Made by a program: the position numbers and the translations under genes
Notes under the pieces: model-generated
Told to the model about the DNA's origin: nothing
The model's input: the letters and a program-made list of their open reading frames with translations, nothing else
The model's database searches: none
Part shown: positions 21,707 through 30,182 of the stretch, piece by piece
Layout of the letters: each line of letters starts with the position of its first letter
Numbering within the stretch: position 1 is the stretch's first letter
DNA from: Mycolicibacterium hippocampi
Lineage (GTDB): Bacteria > Actinomycetota > Actinomycetes > Mycobacteriales > Mycobacteriaceae
Reading direction: 5' to 3'
Length of the DNA: 64,000 bases
NCBI RefSeq assembly: GCF_010723735.1
Contig: NZ_BLLB01000002.1
Coordinates: 2,790,001-2,854,000, forward strand

Positions 21707-22600
21707 TCAGAGCCGGCTGACACCGGCGTTCGGTTCGAGCGCGAATCCCCAGTCGAGCAGGCTGGCGGCCTGATCCCAGTAGCTGGGCGCGCCCTCCTTG
21801 TCGAGGCCGAACATCAGCGCCACCACGAGTCGCTTGCCGTTGCGCTGGGCGCCTCCGACGAAGGTCTTGCGGGCGAGGTCGGTGTAGCCGGTCTTGCCGC
21901 CGAAGGTGCCCGGATAGCGCTGCAGCAACTGGTCCTGATTCACCAGTACCTTGTCGCCGGTCTTGGTGGGGAACACGGCGGTGGGCATCGCGGTGATCTG
22001 GGCGAAGACGGGGTTGGCCATCGCGGCCCGGAAGATCACCGCCAGATCGTGCGGCGAGGACCACATGTCGATGCCGGGCCCGTCGATTCCCGACGGTGAC
22101 CCGGCGTTGGTTCCGTAGGCGCCCACCAGCGCGGCCTTGCCGTTCATCTTCATCACCGCGACGTCGTGACCGCCCAGCATCGTGGCCAGCGTGTTGGCGG
22201 CGTCGTTGCCCGACACCAGCAGCAGCGCCTCCAGCAGCTGCCGGGTGGTGTACGTCTTCCCCGGGGCCACGCCCGCGCAGTTGCATTCGACCCGGGTGTC
22301 GGCCTCGTTGGCCACGATCGTCGCGTCGAGTGGTAGCTCGTCGAGCACCGTCAACGCGAGCAACACCTTGATGGTGCTCGCCGGGGCGTACTGGCCGTGT
22401 TCGTCGCGGGCAGCGAGCACCGCGCCGGTGTCCATGTCAGCCACCAACCACGCCTGGGCCGGCCCGTCGGGGATCGGCATCGAGCCCGCCGGCTGGATGA
22501 CCCCGGTCGCGGGCACGGCCGCAGCGGTCGGCGCGAAGGGACCGAACGTTCCCGCGACCAAGCCCACGGTGACCGCCAGGGACGCGAGAAGCCTTGTCAT
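21707..22600 (-). CDS. D-alanyl-D-alanine carboxypeptidase, DacB2-like (copy 2)
   Basis: 297-residue S11-family carboxypeptidase precursor with a signal peptide (about 1-28, ending TAAA). Catalytic motifs STIK (75-78), SGN (130-132) and KTG (236-238) are intact. A CNC cysteine pair at about 107-109 corresponds to a CSC pair in copy 1, possibly a vicinal disulfide. The ATG at 22600 was chosen because it is followed directly by a classic signal peptide; the open frame upstream of it has no such features. Tandem with copy 1 with a 73-base gap, probably cotranscribed. Confidence 0.92.
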   Translation of the reverse strand: MTRLLASLAVTVGLVAGTFGPFAPTAAAVPATGVIQPAGSMPIPDGPAQAWLVADMDTGAVLAARDEHGQYAPASTIKVLLALTVLDELPLDATIVANEADTRVECNCAGVAPGKTYTTRQLLEALLLVSGNDAANTLATMLGGHDVAVMKMNGKAALVGAYGTNAGSPSGIDGPGIDMWSSPHDLAVIFRAAMANPVFAQITAMPTAVFPTKTGDKVLVNQDQLLQRYPGTFGGKTGYTDLARKTFVGGAQRNGKRLVVALMFGLDKEGAPSYWDQAASLLDWGFALEPNAGVSRL

Positions 22601-22645
22601 GTCGGGTGAGCCTAATCCCGGTCGTTGATCGTGTTCAATCAATCC

Positions 22646-23065
22646 ATGTTGAGCCTCGAGGAGATCTCGGACCGTTTGGAAATCCAGCAGCTGCTGATCG
22701 ACTACTCGACGGCGATCGACCAGCGACGCTTCGACGACCTCGACGCGGTGTTCACCTCCGACGCCTACATCGACTACCGGGCCGCCGGGGGCATCGACGG
22801 ACAGTTCCCCGAGATCAAGGCGTGGCTCTCCGAGGTGCTGCCGAACTTCCCGGCGTATTACCACATGCTGGGCAACGTCGACGTGCGCGTCACCGGCGAC
22901 ACCGCGACCTCGCGGGCGATCTGCTTCAACCCGATGGTGATGGGCGGGGACCAGCAGCAGATCTATTTTGTCGGCATCTGGTACCTCGACGAGTTCGTCC
23001 GGACCGCGCAGGGCTGGCGGATGAGCAGGCGCGTCGAGGAGAAGTGCTTCGACAAGATCCTCTGA
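22646..23065 (+). CDS. SnoaL/NTF2-like protein
   Basis: 139-residue protein of the NTF2-like superfamily, cone-shaped alpha+beta barrels that often act as small lyases, isomerases or hydroxylase partners. The family opening is clear: ISDRLEIQQLLIDYSTAIDQRRFDDLDAVFTSDAYIDY, followed by a short helix and the beta sheet. The ATG at 22646 is preferred over a TTG 21 bases upstream because it begins right before the first family helix. It is divergent from the carboxypeptidase pair with only 45 bases between starts. The orthologue in M. tuberculosis appears to be Rv2910c. Function unknown. Confidence 0.8.
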   Translation: MLSLEEISDRLEIQQLLIDYSTAIDQRRFDDLDAVFTSDAYIDYRAAGGIDGQFPEIKAWLSEVLPNFPAYYHMLGNVDVRVTGDTATSRAICFNPMVMGGDQQQIYFVGIWYLDEFVRTAQGWRMSRRVEEKCFDKIL

Positions 23066-23070
23066 CCCGC

Positions 23071-23550
23071 TCAGCGGGCCAGCCGGCGCGCCACCTTCTT
23101 GATCCGGTCCGAGATGTACAGGGAGAAGACGACGTTGAAAATGTCCTCCCGAAGCCTGGTCAGCGTCGAGCTCGTGAGGAACCACCGCCCGTCGATCTTC
23201 TGGTACGTCTCGTCGTAGTGGCCGTACCCGCGCAGGTTCACGCCCGGCGCCAGCCGGACGACATCTTCCAAGGCCCACACGGCGTGCGCGGTCGTCGCCG
23301 AGGTCAGCTCGATCTCCGGTGCATGCACCTGATGCACGGTGGCCCGGTCGCCGAGGCTGCGGCGGGTGAACGCGACGAACGGATCGGCGCCGACGATCAC
23401 CTTGCCGCCTGCGCCGACCGTGTCGCTGCGAAAGTCGTCGGTGAAGAGGGTCCGCCAGGAGGCCCAGTCCTTGGTGTCCAGGTACCGGCAGTAGCGGGCC
23501 TTCAGCTGTTTGATCGACTCGATCTCCAGCAGAGCGGCGGCGTCATCCAT
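23071..23550 (-). CDS. SnoaL-like domain protein
   Basis: 159-residue NTF2-like protein. It opens with ALLEIESIKQLKARYCRYLDTKDW, the standard first helices of the SnoaL-like family that includes ring-hydroxylating dioxygenase beta-like and scytalone dehydratase-like proteins, followed by beta strands (TVHQVHAPEIELTS, TAHAVWALEDVVRL, GHYDETYQKIDGRWFLTSS). It ends 5 bases from the stop of the convergent SnoaL gene. ATG at 23550 gives a natural start; the open frame upstream would run across the rpsP promoter. Substrate unknown. Confidence 0.8.
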   Translation of the reverse strand: MDDAAALLEIESIKQLKARYCRYLDTKDWASWRTLFTDDFRSDTVGAGGKVIVGADPFVAFTRRSLGDRATVHQVHAPEIELTSATTAHAVWALEDVVRLAPGVNLRGYGHYDETYQKIDGRWFLTSSTLTRLREDIFNVVFSLYISDRIKKVARRLAR

Positions 23551-23642
23551 GGGGCGAGGGTGACACTGGCTGCATAGTTTGTAAAGGTTCGCCAAGGCAC
23601 TGAGGCGGCGGCTGCACCGGGATTTCGTCCTGCGATGCTGGT

Positions 23643-23666
23643 TCTGGCACAATGAGCGGCTGTCTG
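23643..23666 (+). promoter_or_regulatory. Probable rpsP promoter, extended -10 type
   Basis: TCTGGCACAAT at 23643-23653 is followed, seven bases later, by TGTCTG. The same two blocks, one base further apart, occur upstream of rplS. CACAAT with a TGG in front reads as an extended -10 element, and TGTCTG would fall near the transcription start. A hairpin (CCTGGG pairing with CCCAGG, 23668-23687) follows in the leader. Two ribosomal genes sharing the block is the main support. Confidence 0.5.
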
Positions 23667-23778
23667 CCCTGGGACTGAGACCCCAGGCGGTCACACACGT
23701 AAGGCAAAACCGGACCGGGCAGCCCGCCCGCGTCGCTTGAATTGCCAACGTGGCAATCACAGGAGAATTCGCACCACC

Positions 23779-24306
23779 ATGGCTGTCAAGATCAAGCTCG
23801 CCCGTTTCGGCAAGATCCGCAATCCCCAGTACCGCATCTCCGTCGCCGACGCACGCAATCGTCGCGACGGTCGCGCCATCGAGGTCATCGGCCGGTACCA
23901 CCCGAAGGAAAACCCCAGCCTCATCGAGATCGACTCGGAACGCGCCCAGTACTGGCTCGGCGTGGGCGCCCAGCCCACCGAGCCCGTCCTGCAGCTGCTC
24001 AAGATCACCGGTGACTGGCAGAAGTTCAAGGGCCTGCCGGGCGCCGAGGGCACGCTGAAGGTCAAGGAGCCCAAGGCCAGCAAGCTCGACCTGTTCAATG
24101 CAGCGCTCGCCGAGGCCGATGGCGCTCCGACCGGCGAGGCCACCCAGCCCAAGAAGAAGAAGGCGCCGGCCAAGAAGGCCGAGCCTGCCGGCGAGAAAGC
24201 AGACGAGAAAGCGGACGCGAAAGCGGACGACAAGCCTGCCGCCGAGAAGGCCGAGACCGAGACCGCCGACGCGGCCGAGAGCGCCGACGCTCCCAGCGAG
24301 AGCTGA
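23779..24306 (+). CDS. rpsP: 30S ribosomal protein S16
   Basis: Small-subunit protein S16. The first 85 residues ([20 protein letters not shown] start) form the conserved core. The 175-residue product is about twice the length of the E. coli protein because of a C-terminal tail (about 105-175) of Lys/Ala/Glu/Asp repeats ([16 protein letters not shown]), typical of mycobacteria. The ATG at 23779 is preceded by CAGGAG about 13 bases away. It heads the rpsP-KH-rimM-trmD operon. Confidence 0.97.
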   Translation: MAVKIKLARFGKIRNPQYRISVADARNRRDGRAIEVIGRYHPKENPSLIEIDSERAQYWLGVGAQPTEPVLQLLKITGDWQKFKGLPGAEGTLKVKEPKASKLDLFNAALAEADGAPTGEATQPKKKKAPAKKAEPAGEKADEKADAKADDKPAAEKAETETADAAESADAPSES

Positions 24307-24314
24307 GCACGCCG

Positions 24315-24557
24315 GTGAGTTCAGTCGTCGTCGACGCTGTCGAGCATCTGGTCCGCGGGATCGTCGACAATCCCGATGACGTCCGGGTCGACATGGTGAC
24401 CAACCGTCGCGGCCGCACGGTCGAGGTGCACGTCCATCCCGAAGACCTCGGCAAGGTCATCGGGCGTGGGGGGCGCACTGCTACCGCGTTGCGCACCCTG
24501 GTGGCCGGTATCGGTGGCCGGGGTATCCGCGTCGACGTGGTGGACACCGACCAGTAG
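24315..24557 (+). CDS. khpA: KH-domain RNA-binding protein (KhpA/YlqC family)
   Basis: 80-residue protein that is one KH domain, with the RNA-binding loop in GKVIGRGGRTATALRTLV. In other bacteria KhpA pairs with KhpB/Jag and affects cell division and RNA stability. It starts at GTG 9 bases after rpsP and lies 9 bases before rimM, the invariant order in actinobacteria and firmicutes. The symbol follows the wider family; the mycobacterial protein is less studied. Confidence 0.92.
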   Translation: MSSVVVDAVEHLVRGIVDNPDDVRVDMVTNRRGRTVEVHVHPEDLGKVIGRGGRTATALRTLVAGIGGRGIRVDVVDTDQ

Positions 24558-24566
24558 GAATCGCCC

Positions 24567-25097
24567 ATGGAGCTGGTCGTCGGGCGCGTGGCGAAGGCGC
24601 ACGGCGTCACCGGTGAGATCGTCGTCGATGTCCGCACCGACGACCCCGACGGCCGGTTCGCGCCCGGTGAGACGTTGCGGGGGCGCGCTCCCCGCGGTGG
24701 TTCCGAACGCGACTACACCGTCGAATCGGTTCGCGAACACTCCGGGCGGCTGCTCGTGCGGCTGGACGGAGTCCGCAGCCGCGATGCCGCCGAGGCGATG
24801 CGCGGCACGCTGTTCCTCGTCGACTCCGACGATCTGCCGCCGATCACCGAAGCCGACGAGTTCTACGACCATCAGCTCGAGGGGCTGCGGGTACGGACCG
24901 TGACCGGGGAGGATGTCGGCACGGTCGCCGAGGTGTTGCACACCGCCGCCGGTGAACTGCTCAGCGTCAGATCCGCCGAGGGCCGGGAGATCCTGATCCC
25001 CTTCGTGAGCGCGATCGTGCCCACGGTGTCGCTTGCCGACAGCGTGGTCGAGATCGATCCACCTGACGGATTGCTCGATCTTGCCGACCTCGAGTGA
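24567..25097 (+). CDS. rimM: 16S rRNA processing protein RimM
   Basis: Ribosome maturation factor that binds S19 and assists assembly of the 30S head. The 176-residue protein has the N-terminal RimM domain ([20 protein letters not shown] start) and a C-terminal PRC-barrel domain introduced by [17 protein letters not shown]. Operon partner of rpsP and trmD; its stop lies just inside the region from which trmD is started. Confidence 0.95.
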   Translation: MELVVGRVAKAHGVTGEIVVDVRTDDPDGRFAPGETLRGRAPRGGSERDYTVESVREHSGRLLVRLDGVRSRDAAEAMRGTLFLVDSDDLPPITEADEFYDHQLEGLRVRTVTGEDVGTVAEVLHTAAGELLSVRSAEGREILIPFVSAIVPTVSLADSVVEIDPPDGLLDLADLE

Positions 25098-25105
25098 GGT
25101 GCGCG

Positions 25106-25792
25106 GTGCGCATTGATGTGGTGAGCATCTTTCCCGCGTACCTCGAACCGCTGCGGCAGTCGTTGCCGGGCCGGGCCATCGAGGCCGGGGTGGTGCAACT
25201 TGCCGTGCACGACCTGCGGGATTGGACCCACGACGTCCATCGGTCCGTCGACGACTCGCCCTACGGTGGGGGCCCGGGAATGGTGATGAAAGCCCCGGTG
25301 TGGGGTGCGGCTCTCGATGAGATCTGTTCGGAGAACACACTTCTGGTGATTCCGACGCCGGCGGGCCGACTGTTCACCCAGGCCGACGCCGCGCGCTGGA
25401 GTGGTGAGGAACATCTGGTGTTCGCCTGCGGTCGCTACGAAGGGATCGACCAGCGTGTCGCACAGGACGCTGCGCGCCGGATGCGGGTCGAGGAGGTCTC
25501 CATCGGCGATTACGTCCTGCCCGGTGGTGAATCGGCGGCACTGGTGATGATCGAGGCGACGGTGCGCCTGCTGCCCGACGTGCTCGGCAATCCCGAGTCC
25601 CACCGCGACGATTCACATTCTGACCTGGTCGGCGGCCTGTTGGAAGGCCCCAGCTACACCAGGCCGGCGAGTTGGCGCGGACTCGATGTCCCGGACGTGT
25701 TGCTCTCCGGCGACCACGCGCGGATCGCCGCCTGGCGCCACGAGCAGGGGCTCGAGCGCACCCGTGAACGCCGGCCGGATCTGCTGGACTAG
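25106..25792 (+). CDS. trmD: tRNA (guanine-N1)-methyltransferase
   Basis: SPOUT-family enzyme that makes m1G37 next to the anticodon and so prevents frameshifting. The 228-residue protein has the trefoil-knot motifs [21 protein letters not shown] and [14 protein letters not shown], plus [10 protein letters not shown] in the C-terminal domain. I chose the GTG that gives [12 protein letters not shown], the family N-terminus. A GTG 12 bases upstream would give a GTGA overlap with rimM and is also possible. Its stop shares a CTAG with the convergent lppW stop. Confidence 0.96.
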   Translation: MRIDVVSIFPAYLEPLRQSLPGRAIEAGVVQLAVHDLRDWTHDVHRSVDDSPYGGGPGMVMKAPVWGAALDEICSENTLLVIPTPAGRLFTQADAARWSGEEHLVFACGRYEGIDQRVAQDAARRMRVEEVSIGDYVLPGGESAALVMIEATVRLLPDVLGNPESHRDDSHSDLVGGLLEGPSYTRPASWRGLDVPDVLLSGDHARIAAWRHEQGLERTRERRPDLLD

Positions 25793-26730
25793 ATGCGGCC
25801 GTCGGGGAACATCGTCTTCACGGCCTGGGTGATGGTCTGCCGTGCGGTGTCGTCATCGGCCGCCTGCATCGCCCCGATGACCATCACGTAGCGGCGCTCG
25901 GAGCCGACGACACCGGTGGACAGGTGCATCCAGTCGGCGCCGATGCAGCACATCCAACCCTGCTTCACGGCCACCGGTTCGGCGAACAGCCCCTCGGGGA
26001 TGCCGAACCGCTGCGGGTAGATGCCGCCGGGGACCATCCCGTCGGGCGCCGTGGGCGTCGACGCCGCCAGGTCGGACAGGATGATGTCGGCCTGCTCGGG
26101 CGGCAGTCCGCCGGTGCCCGCCAGCAGCATGTCGTAGTAGCGCACCAGATCGGTGGTGGTGCTGATGGTGTTGAACCACCGGCCGTTGCCGGGCGGACGG
26201 GTCGCTCCCAGCCCGTACCGGGCGACCACGCGGTTGATGATCGCGCTGCCGCCGCTGCGGTTCCAGAAGACCTCCGCAGCGCTGTCGTCGGAGGACCGCA
26301 ACATCACGTCGAGCGACTGCCGATCCTCGGGGGACAGCGTGGTCTCACCGCGAGAGACCTGCAACAGCAGGTCGTCTGCGATGAACAGCTTGACCACCGA
26401 GGCGATGGCGATCGTCATGCCGTTGCCGTTGGTCACCAACTGGCCGGTATTGCGGTCCAGCACCGCCGCGGTGATCTCGGCGCCGGCTCCCGCCGCCTCG
26501 TCGGTGGCCAGCCGCTGGCGGTCCGCCAACCCGGCGAAGCCGGCGCTGGGCGCATCCGGTGGGGCTTCGGGCAGCGGGGCCATGGTGCCCAGCGGTGCGA
26601 CCACCGTCCGCTGCGGGCCCGACGGCGCAGGGGGCGACCCGTGCACCTGGGCCTCGCACCCGGCGATGACAACGGCCGCCGTCACCACGGCCGTCAACTC
26701 GGTGACCAGCCTCGATGGCCGCCTGCGCAT
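25789..26730 (-). CDS. lppW: Lipoprotein LppW, serine beta-lactamase-like
   Basis: 313-residue exported lipoprotein with a lipobox VIAGC (C25), orthologous in position and type to M. tuberculosis Rv2905. The mature part resembles the class A beta-lactamase/DD-peptidase fold: SVVK at 111-114 in the position of SxxK, SDD at 147-149 in place of SDN, and KQG in place of KTG near the C-terminus. The SxxK motif is intact and the other two are altered, so penicillin binding or hydrolysis is uncertain. Convergent with trmD. Confidence 0.87.
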   Translation of the reverse strand: MRRRPSRLVTELTAVVTAAVVIAGCEAQVHGSPPAPSGPQRTVVAPLGTMAPLPEAPPDAPSAGFAGLADRQRLATDEAAGAGAEITAAVLDRNTGQLVTNGNGMTIAIASVVKLFIADDLLLQVSRGETTLSPEDRQSLDVMLRSSDDSAAEVFWNRSGGSAIINRVVARYGLGATRPPGNGRWFNTISTTTDLVRYYDMLLAGTGGLPPEQADIILSDLAASTPTAPDGMVPGGIYPQRFGIPEGLFAEPVAVKQGWMCCIGADWMHLSTGVVGSERRYVMVIGAMQAADDDTARQTITQAVKTMFPDGRI

Positions 26731-27036
26731 CTGTGTCCTCCGTGAATTCTCGGCTGAAACTGCCGAGCCGATCCTGCGTGGTCGAGGCCGTATACCCGTT
26801 CTCCCAGGGTAGCCTCACAAGACCGGCCCCGCCTGGGCGCCGATGTAAGCCACCACACCCCACGGGGCGGACACTCCGATTTCGGGGAATCGGAGTTCGT
26901 CTGGCACAATTGGGCAGTTGTCTGTGCACGGCCGGAACCGCCGCACGACTGCCCCAGACGTCCGAATCACCCATCGGCTCTGCGCGCGTCCCCCGCGACG
27001 TCCGCCAGCAGCCCGAACAGCAAGGAAGTGTCTCCG
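26731..27036. other. Divergent intergenic region between lppW and rplS
   Basis: 306 bases without a gene. It should hold the lppW promoter on the minus strand and the rplS promoter and leader on the plus strand. Visible elements are an 8-bp inverted repeat (CTCCGATT and AATCGGAG, 26874-26895), the TCTGGCACAAT block shared with rpsP (26900-26910), and the AAGGAAG ribosome binding site of rplS (27020-27026). I see no small gene in it. Confidence 0.6.
26900..26924 (+). promoter_or_regulatory. Probable rplS promoter, extended -10 type
   Basis: TCTGGCACAAT, eight bases, then TGTCTG: the same arrangement as upstream of rpsP. It lies about 112 bases before the rplS start, leaving a leader of roughly 110 bases. 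No clear -35 hexamer precedes it; an inverted repeat occupies that position. Confidence 0.5.
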
Positions 27037-27378
27037 ATGAACACCCTGGATTTCGTCGACCAGTCGTCGTTGCGCGACGACGTCCCGGATTTCGGCCCCG
27101 GTGACACCATCAACGTCCACGTGAAGGTCATCGAGGGCTCCAAGGAGCGCATCCAGGTCTTCAAGGGCGTCGTGCTGCGCCGCCAGGGCGGTGGCGTCCG
27201 CGAGACCTTCACCGTGCGCAAGGAAAGCTACGGCGTCGGCGTCGAGCGGACCTTCCCGGTGCATTCGCCCAACATCGACCACATCGACATCGTCACCCGC
27301 GGTGACGTGCGTCGCGCCAAGCTCTACTACCTGCGTGAGCTGCGGGGCAAGAAGGCGAAGATCAAGGAAAAGCGCTGA
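27037..27378 (+). CDS. rplS: 50S ribosomal protein L19
   Basis: 113-residue large-subunit protein at the 30S/50S interface. Conserved segments include [38 protein letters not shown] and [13 protein letters not shown]. The ATG at 27037 is used because AAGGAAG lies 10 bases before it and it gives the standard 113 residues; a GTG nine bases upstream would overlap that spacing. Leads the rplS-lepB-rnhB group. Confidence 0.97.
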   Translation: MNTLDFVDQSSLRDDVPDFGPGDTINVHVKVIEGSKERIQVFKGVVLRRQGGGVRETFTVRKESYGVGVERTFPVHSPNIDHIDIVTRGDVRRAKLYYLRELRGKKAKIKEKR

Positions 27379-27426
27379 CCTGCCGGCTCGCGCCGAAACC
27401 TTCGGCGCGCTGGCTACGCTGATCTC

Positions 27427-28275
27427 GTGACCGGACCCTCAGACGGCCGACCCGAACCCGACGACCTGTCGTCCGAGCGCACGCTCGGTACCGCAGATCC
27501 GGCCGCAGCAGCCGCCGACGACGAGCCGGAACCGGCGAAGAAGAAGCGCGGCGCGGTCCGCGAGGCGGCCCTGCTGATCACCATCGCGGTGGTTCTGTAC
27601 TACGTGATGCTGACGTTCATCGCCCGGCCGTACCTCATCCCGTCGGAGTCGATGGAACCCACGCTGCACGGGTGTCCCGGTTGTGTCGGCGACCGCATCA
27701 TGGTCGACAAGATGACCTATCGGTTCACCGAACCCGAGCCCGGGGACGTCGTCGTGTTCAAGGGGCCGCCCAACTGGAGCATCGGCTACCAGTCGATCCG
27801 GTCGGACAACACCGCGATCCGTTGGCTACAGAATGCGCTCGCAGTGGTCGGGTTCGTCCCACCCGACGAGAACAACCTGGTGAAGCGAATCATCGCGGTC
27901 GGCGGACAGACGGTTGCATGCCGCGCCGACACCGGTCTCACCGTCGACGGGGAACCGCTCGACGAGCCCTACCTCAGTCCGGACACCATGATGGCCGACC
28001 CCGCGGTGTACCCGTGCCTTGGCAACGAGTTCGGACCGGTGACGGTGCCCGAGGACCGGGTGTGGGTGATGGGCGACAACCGCACCCACTCGGCGGACTC
28101 CCGCACACATTGCAGTAACCGACCCGAGGACGCGCAACGTGGTCTGCTGTGCACCGGTGACCCCGTTGCCGGGACGATCCCGGTGGACAACATCGTCGGC
28201 AAGGCGCGGTTCATCGCCTGGCCGCCGTCACGGTGGGGCGGTGTGGGCTCGGTGAACCCCCAAGAATCCAGCTGA
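27427..28275 (+). CDS. lepB: Signal peptidase I
   Basis: Membrane serine protease that removes signal peptides from exported preproteins. The 282-residue protein has a charged cytoplasmic N-terminus (1-44, ending in a KKKRG stretch), one membrane helix (about 46-66), and an extracytoplasmic catalytic domain. The Ser/Lys dyad is S75 in [10 protein letters not shown] and K153 in [12 protein letters not shown]; the [12 protein letters not shown] box is also present. The GTG start is 48 bases after rplS. Confidence 0.96.
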   Translation: MTGPSDGRPEPDDLSSERTLGTADPAAAAADDEPEPAKKKRGAVREAALLITIAVVLYYVMLTFIARPYLIPSESMEPTLHGCPGCVGDRIMVDKMTYRFTEPEPGDVVVFKGPPNWSIGYQSIRSDNTAIRWLQNALAVVGFVPPDENNLVKRIIAVGGQTVACRADTGLTVDGEPLDEPYLSPDTMMADPAVYPCLGNEFGPVTVPEDRVWVMGDNRTHSADSRTHCSNRPEDAQRGLLCTGDPVAGTIPVDNIVGKARFIAWPPSRWGGVGSVNPQESS

Positions 28276-28283
28276 GCGCTGAC

Positions 28284-28289
28284 AGGAGG
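28284..28289 (+). promoter_or_regulatory. Ribosome binding site deciding the rnhB TTG start
   Basis: AGGAGG stands 9 bases before a TTG at 28299. The open frame extends upstream into lepB, but this site and the family N-terminus both point to the TTG. Confidence 0.65.
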
Positions 28290-28298
28290 CCCTCACAC

Positions 28299-29057
28299 TT
28301 GCGCGCTGCCTGGCCACCGAGAGTGGTGATCCGCAAATCGTCTGGCCTTCGCACCCTGGAATCCGCGCTGTACCGTGCCGGTCTGGGTCCGGTGGCCGGG
28401 GTCGACGAGGTCGGCCGGGGTGCGTGTGCCGGGCCGCTGGTGGTGGCGGCGTGTGTGCTCGGCCCCAACCGGTTGGAGAGTCTGGCGGCGCTCGACGATT
28501 CCAAGAGACTCAACGAGACCGAGCGGGAACGGTTGTTCCCGCTGATCCGCCGGTATGCCCTGGCCTATCACGTGGTGTTCATCCCGTCGGTCGAGGTGGA
28601 CCGCCGGGGTGTGCACGTCGCCAACATCGAAGGGATGCGACGGGCGGTGGCGGGGCTGCCGGTGCGGCCGGGTTATGTGCTCTCCGACGGATTCCGGGTA
28701 CCCGGCCTGCCGACGCCGTCGCTGCCGGTGGTGGGCGGTGACGCCGCCGCGGCGTGCATCGCGGCGGCGAGCGTGCTGGCCAAGGTCAGTCGCGACCGAC
28801 TCATGGTGGCCATGGAACGCGACCATCCCGGCTACGGCTTCGCCGAGCACAAGGGTTACAGCACCCGCGCCCACTCCGCGGCGCTGGCCAGCCTCGGCCC
28901 GTCCAGACAGCATCGGTACTCGTTCATCAACGTGCGGCGCCTGGTGACAGTCGGCGCTGACGGGGAACCCGGGGAGCATGCAGAACTCACGTGCGGGAAG
29001 ATTGGGCCAGTGGGTCCTGTGGACTCCGACCTACATGAAGGACAGTTGAGCAGATGA
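28299..29057 (+). CDS. rnhB: Ribonuclease HII
   Basis: Endonuclease that cuts RNA in RNA-DNA hybrids and at ribonucleotides misincorporated in DNA. The 252-residue product carries the metal-binding motifs [15 protein letters not shown] and DDSKRL, then the SDGFRVPG and [19 protein letters not shown] segments. The TTG start, set by an AGGAGG, gives [14 protein letters not shown], matching the usual mycobacterial N-terminus. The C-terminal 40 residues are variable. Its stop overlaps the next gene as ATGA. Confidence 0.95.
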   Translation: MRAAWPPRVVIRKSSGLRTLESALYRAGLGPVAGVDEVGRGACAGPLVVAACVLGPNRLESLAALDDSKRLNETERERLFPLIRRYALAYHVVFIPSVEVDRRGVHVANIEGMRRAVAGLPVRPGYVLSDGFRVPGLPTPSLPVVGGDAAAACIAAASVLAKVSRDRLMVAMERDHPGYGFAEHKGYSTRAHSAALASLGPSRQHRYSFINVRRLVTVGADGEPGEHAELTCGKIGPVGPVDSDLHEGQLSR

Positions 29058-29359
29058 GTGCCGAGGATCTCGAAAAGTACGAAACCGAGATGGAGCTCTC
29101 GCTCTACCGCGAGTACAAGGACATCGTCGGACAGTTCAGCTACGTCGTGGAGACCGAGCGGCGGTTCTACCTGGCCAACAGCGTCGAGATGGTGCCGCAC
29201 AACGCCGACGGCGAGGTCTATTTCGAACTGCGGCTGGCCGACGCCTGGGTGTGGGACATGTACCGGCCCGCGCGGTTCGTCAAACAGGTCCGGGTGATCA
29301 CGTTCAAAGACGTCAACATCGAAGAGGTCGAGAAGCCGGAGTTGCGGCTTCCCGAATAG
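29054..29359 (+). CDS. DUF2469 family protein
   Basis: 101-residue acidic protein ([20 protein letters not shown] start) conserved right after rnhB throughout actinobacteria (Rv2901c in M. tuberculosis). It has no signal peptide or membrane segment. The 4-base ATGA overlap with rnhB suggests translational coupling. Function unknown. It marks the last conserved gene before an accessory region. Confidence 0.9.
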   Translation: MSAEDLEKYETEMELSLYREYKDIVGQFSYVVETERRFYLANSVEMVPHNADGEVYFELRLADAWVWDMYRPARFVKQVRVITFKDVNIEEVEKPELRLPE

Positions 29360-29376
29360 CTCAGGGAAAGCAGATC

Positions 29377-30150
29377 ATGGCTTCGACACCGCAGTGCTGG
29401 CTCACCGACATGGACGGCGTACTCGTCCGCGAGGAACACGCGCTCCCCGGGGCCGCGGAGTTCCTGCAGCGCCTCGTCGACCGCGAGCGACCCTTTCTGG
29501 TGCTGACCAACAACTCCATCTTCACCCCCCGTGACCTTGCGGCGCGGCTGATGCGCGCCGGGCTGTCCGTTCCGGAGGAATCGATCTGGACCTCGGCATT
29601 GGCGACCGCGACGTTCCTGGGCGACCAACTGCCAGGCGGCTCCGCCTACGTCATCGGTGAGGCCGGTCTCACCACGGCGCTGCACGAGGCCGGCTACACC
29701 CTGACCGACGTCGCGCCCGACTTCGTGGTGCTCGGTGAGACCCGCACCTACTCGTTCGAGGCGATCACCAAAGCTGTCCGGCTGATCCTCGGCGGCGCGC
29801 GTTTCATCGCGACGAATCCCGACGTCACCGGACCGTCGGCCGAGGGTCCGCTGCCGGCCACCGGCTCGGTCGCGGCGATGATTACGAAGGCCACCGGACG
29901 CGAGCCCTACTTTGTCGGCAAACCGAACCCGATGATGTTCCGCAGCGCGATGAACCGGATAGAGGCGCACTCGGAGAACACCGTGATGGTGGGCGACCGA
30001 ATGGATACCGACATCGTCGCCGGCATCGAGGCGGGCCTGGAAACCATCCTGGTGCTCACCGGATCCACCACGGTCGACGATGTGGCGCGCTATCCGTTCC
30101 GGCCGGGACGCGTGCTGGACTCCATCGCCGACGCGGTCGAGCTGATCTGA
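29377..30150 (+). CDS. HAD-IIA family phosphatase (NagD-like)
   Basis: 257-residue haloacid dehalogenase superfamily hydrolase. Motif I is DMDGVLV (nucleophile D in WLTDMDGVL), motif II is the TNNS segment, motif III the lysine in FVGKPNPMMF, and motif IV VGDRMDTDI. This set and the C2-type cap are typical of the NagD/4-nitrophenylphosphatase group that dephosphorylates small metabolites such as nucleotides or sugar phosphates. The ATG was chosen with GGGAAAG as ribosome binding site. The gene is not at this position in M. tuberculosis. Confidence 0.88.
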   Translation: MASTPQCWLTDMDGVLVREEHALPGAAEFLQRLVDRERPFLVLTNNSIFTPRDLAARLMRAGLSVPEESIWTSALATATFLGDQLPGGSAYVIGEAGLTTALHEAGYTLTDVAPDFVVLGETRTYSFEAITKAVRLILGGARFIATNPDVTGPSAEGPLPATGSVAAMITKATGREPYFVGKPNPMMFRSAMNRIEAHSENTVMVGDRMDTDIVAGIEAGLETILVLTGSTTVDDVARYPFRPGRVLDSIADAVELI

Positions 30151-30182
30151 GCGTGCTGTCCGGGGCTTGATAGCTTGACCCG

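Noticed and set aside
23063..23078. CCCGCT-C-AGCGGG hairpin between the convergent SnoaL genes as terminator
   Set aside because: The loop is too small and it lies mostly within the coding end of the minus-strand gene; could be chance in such GC-rich sequence.
24095..24637. 180-codon minus-strand open frame across rpsP, khpA and rimM
   Set aside because: Arg/Ser-rich product that is the complement of conserved genes; no homology pattern.
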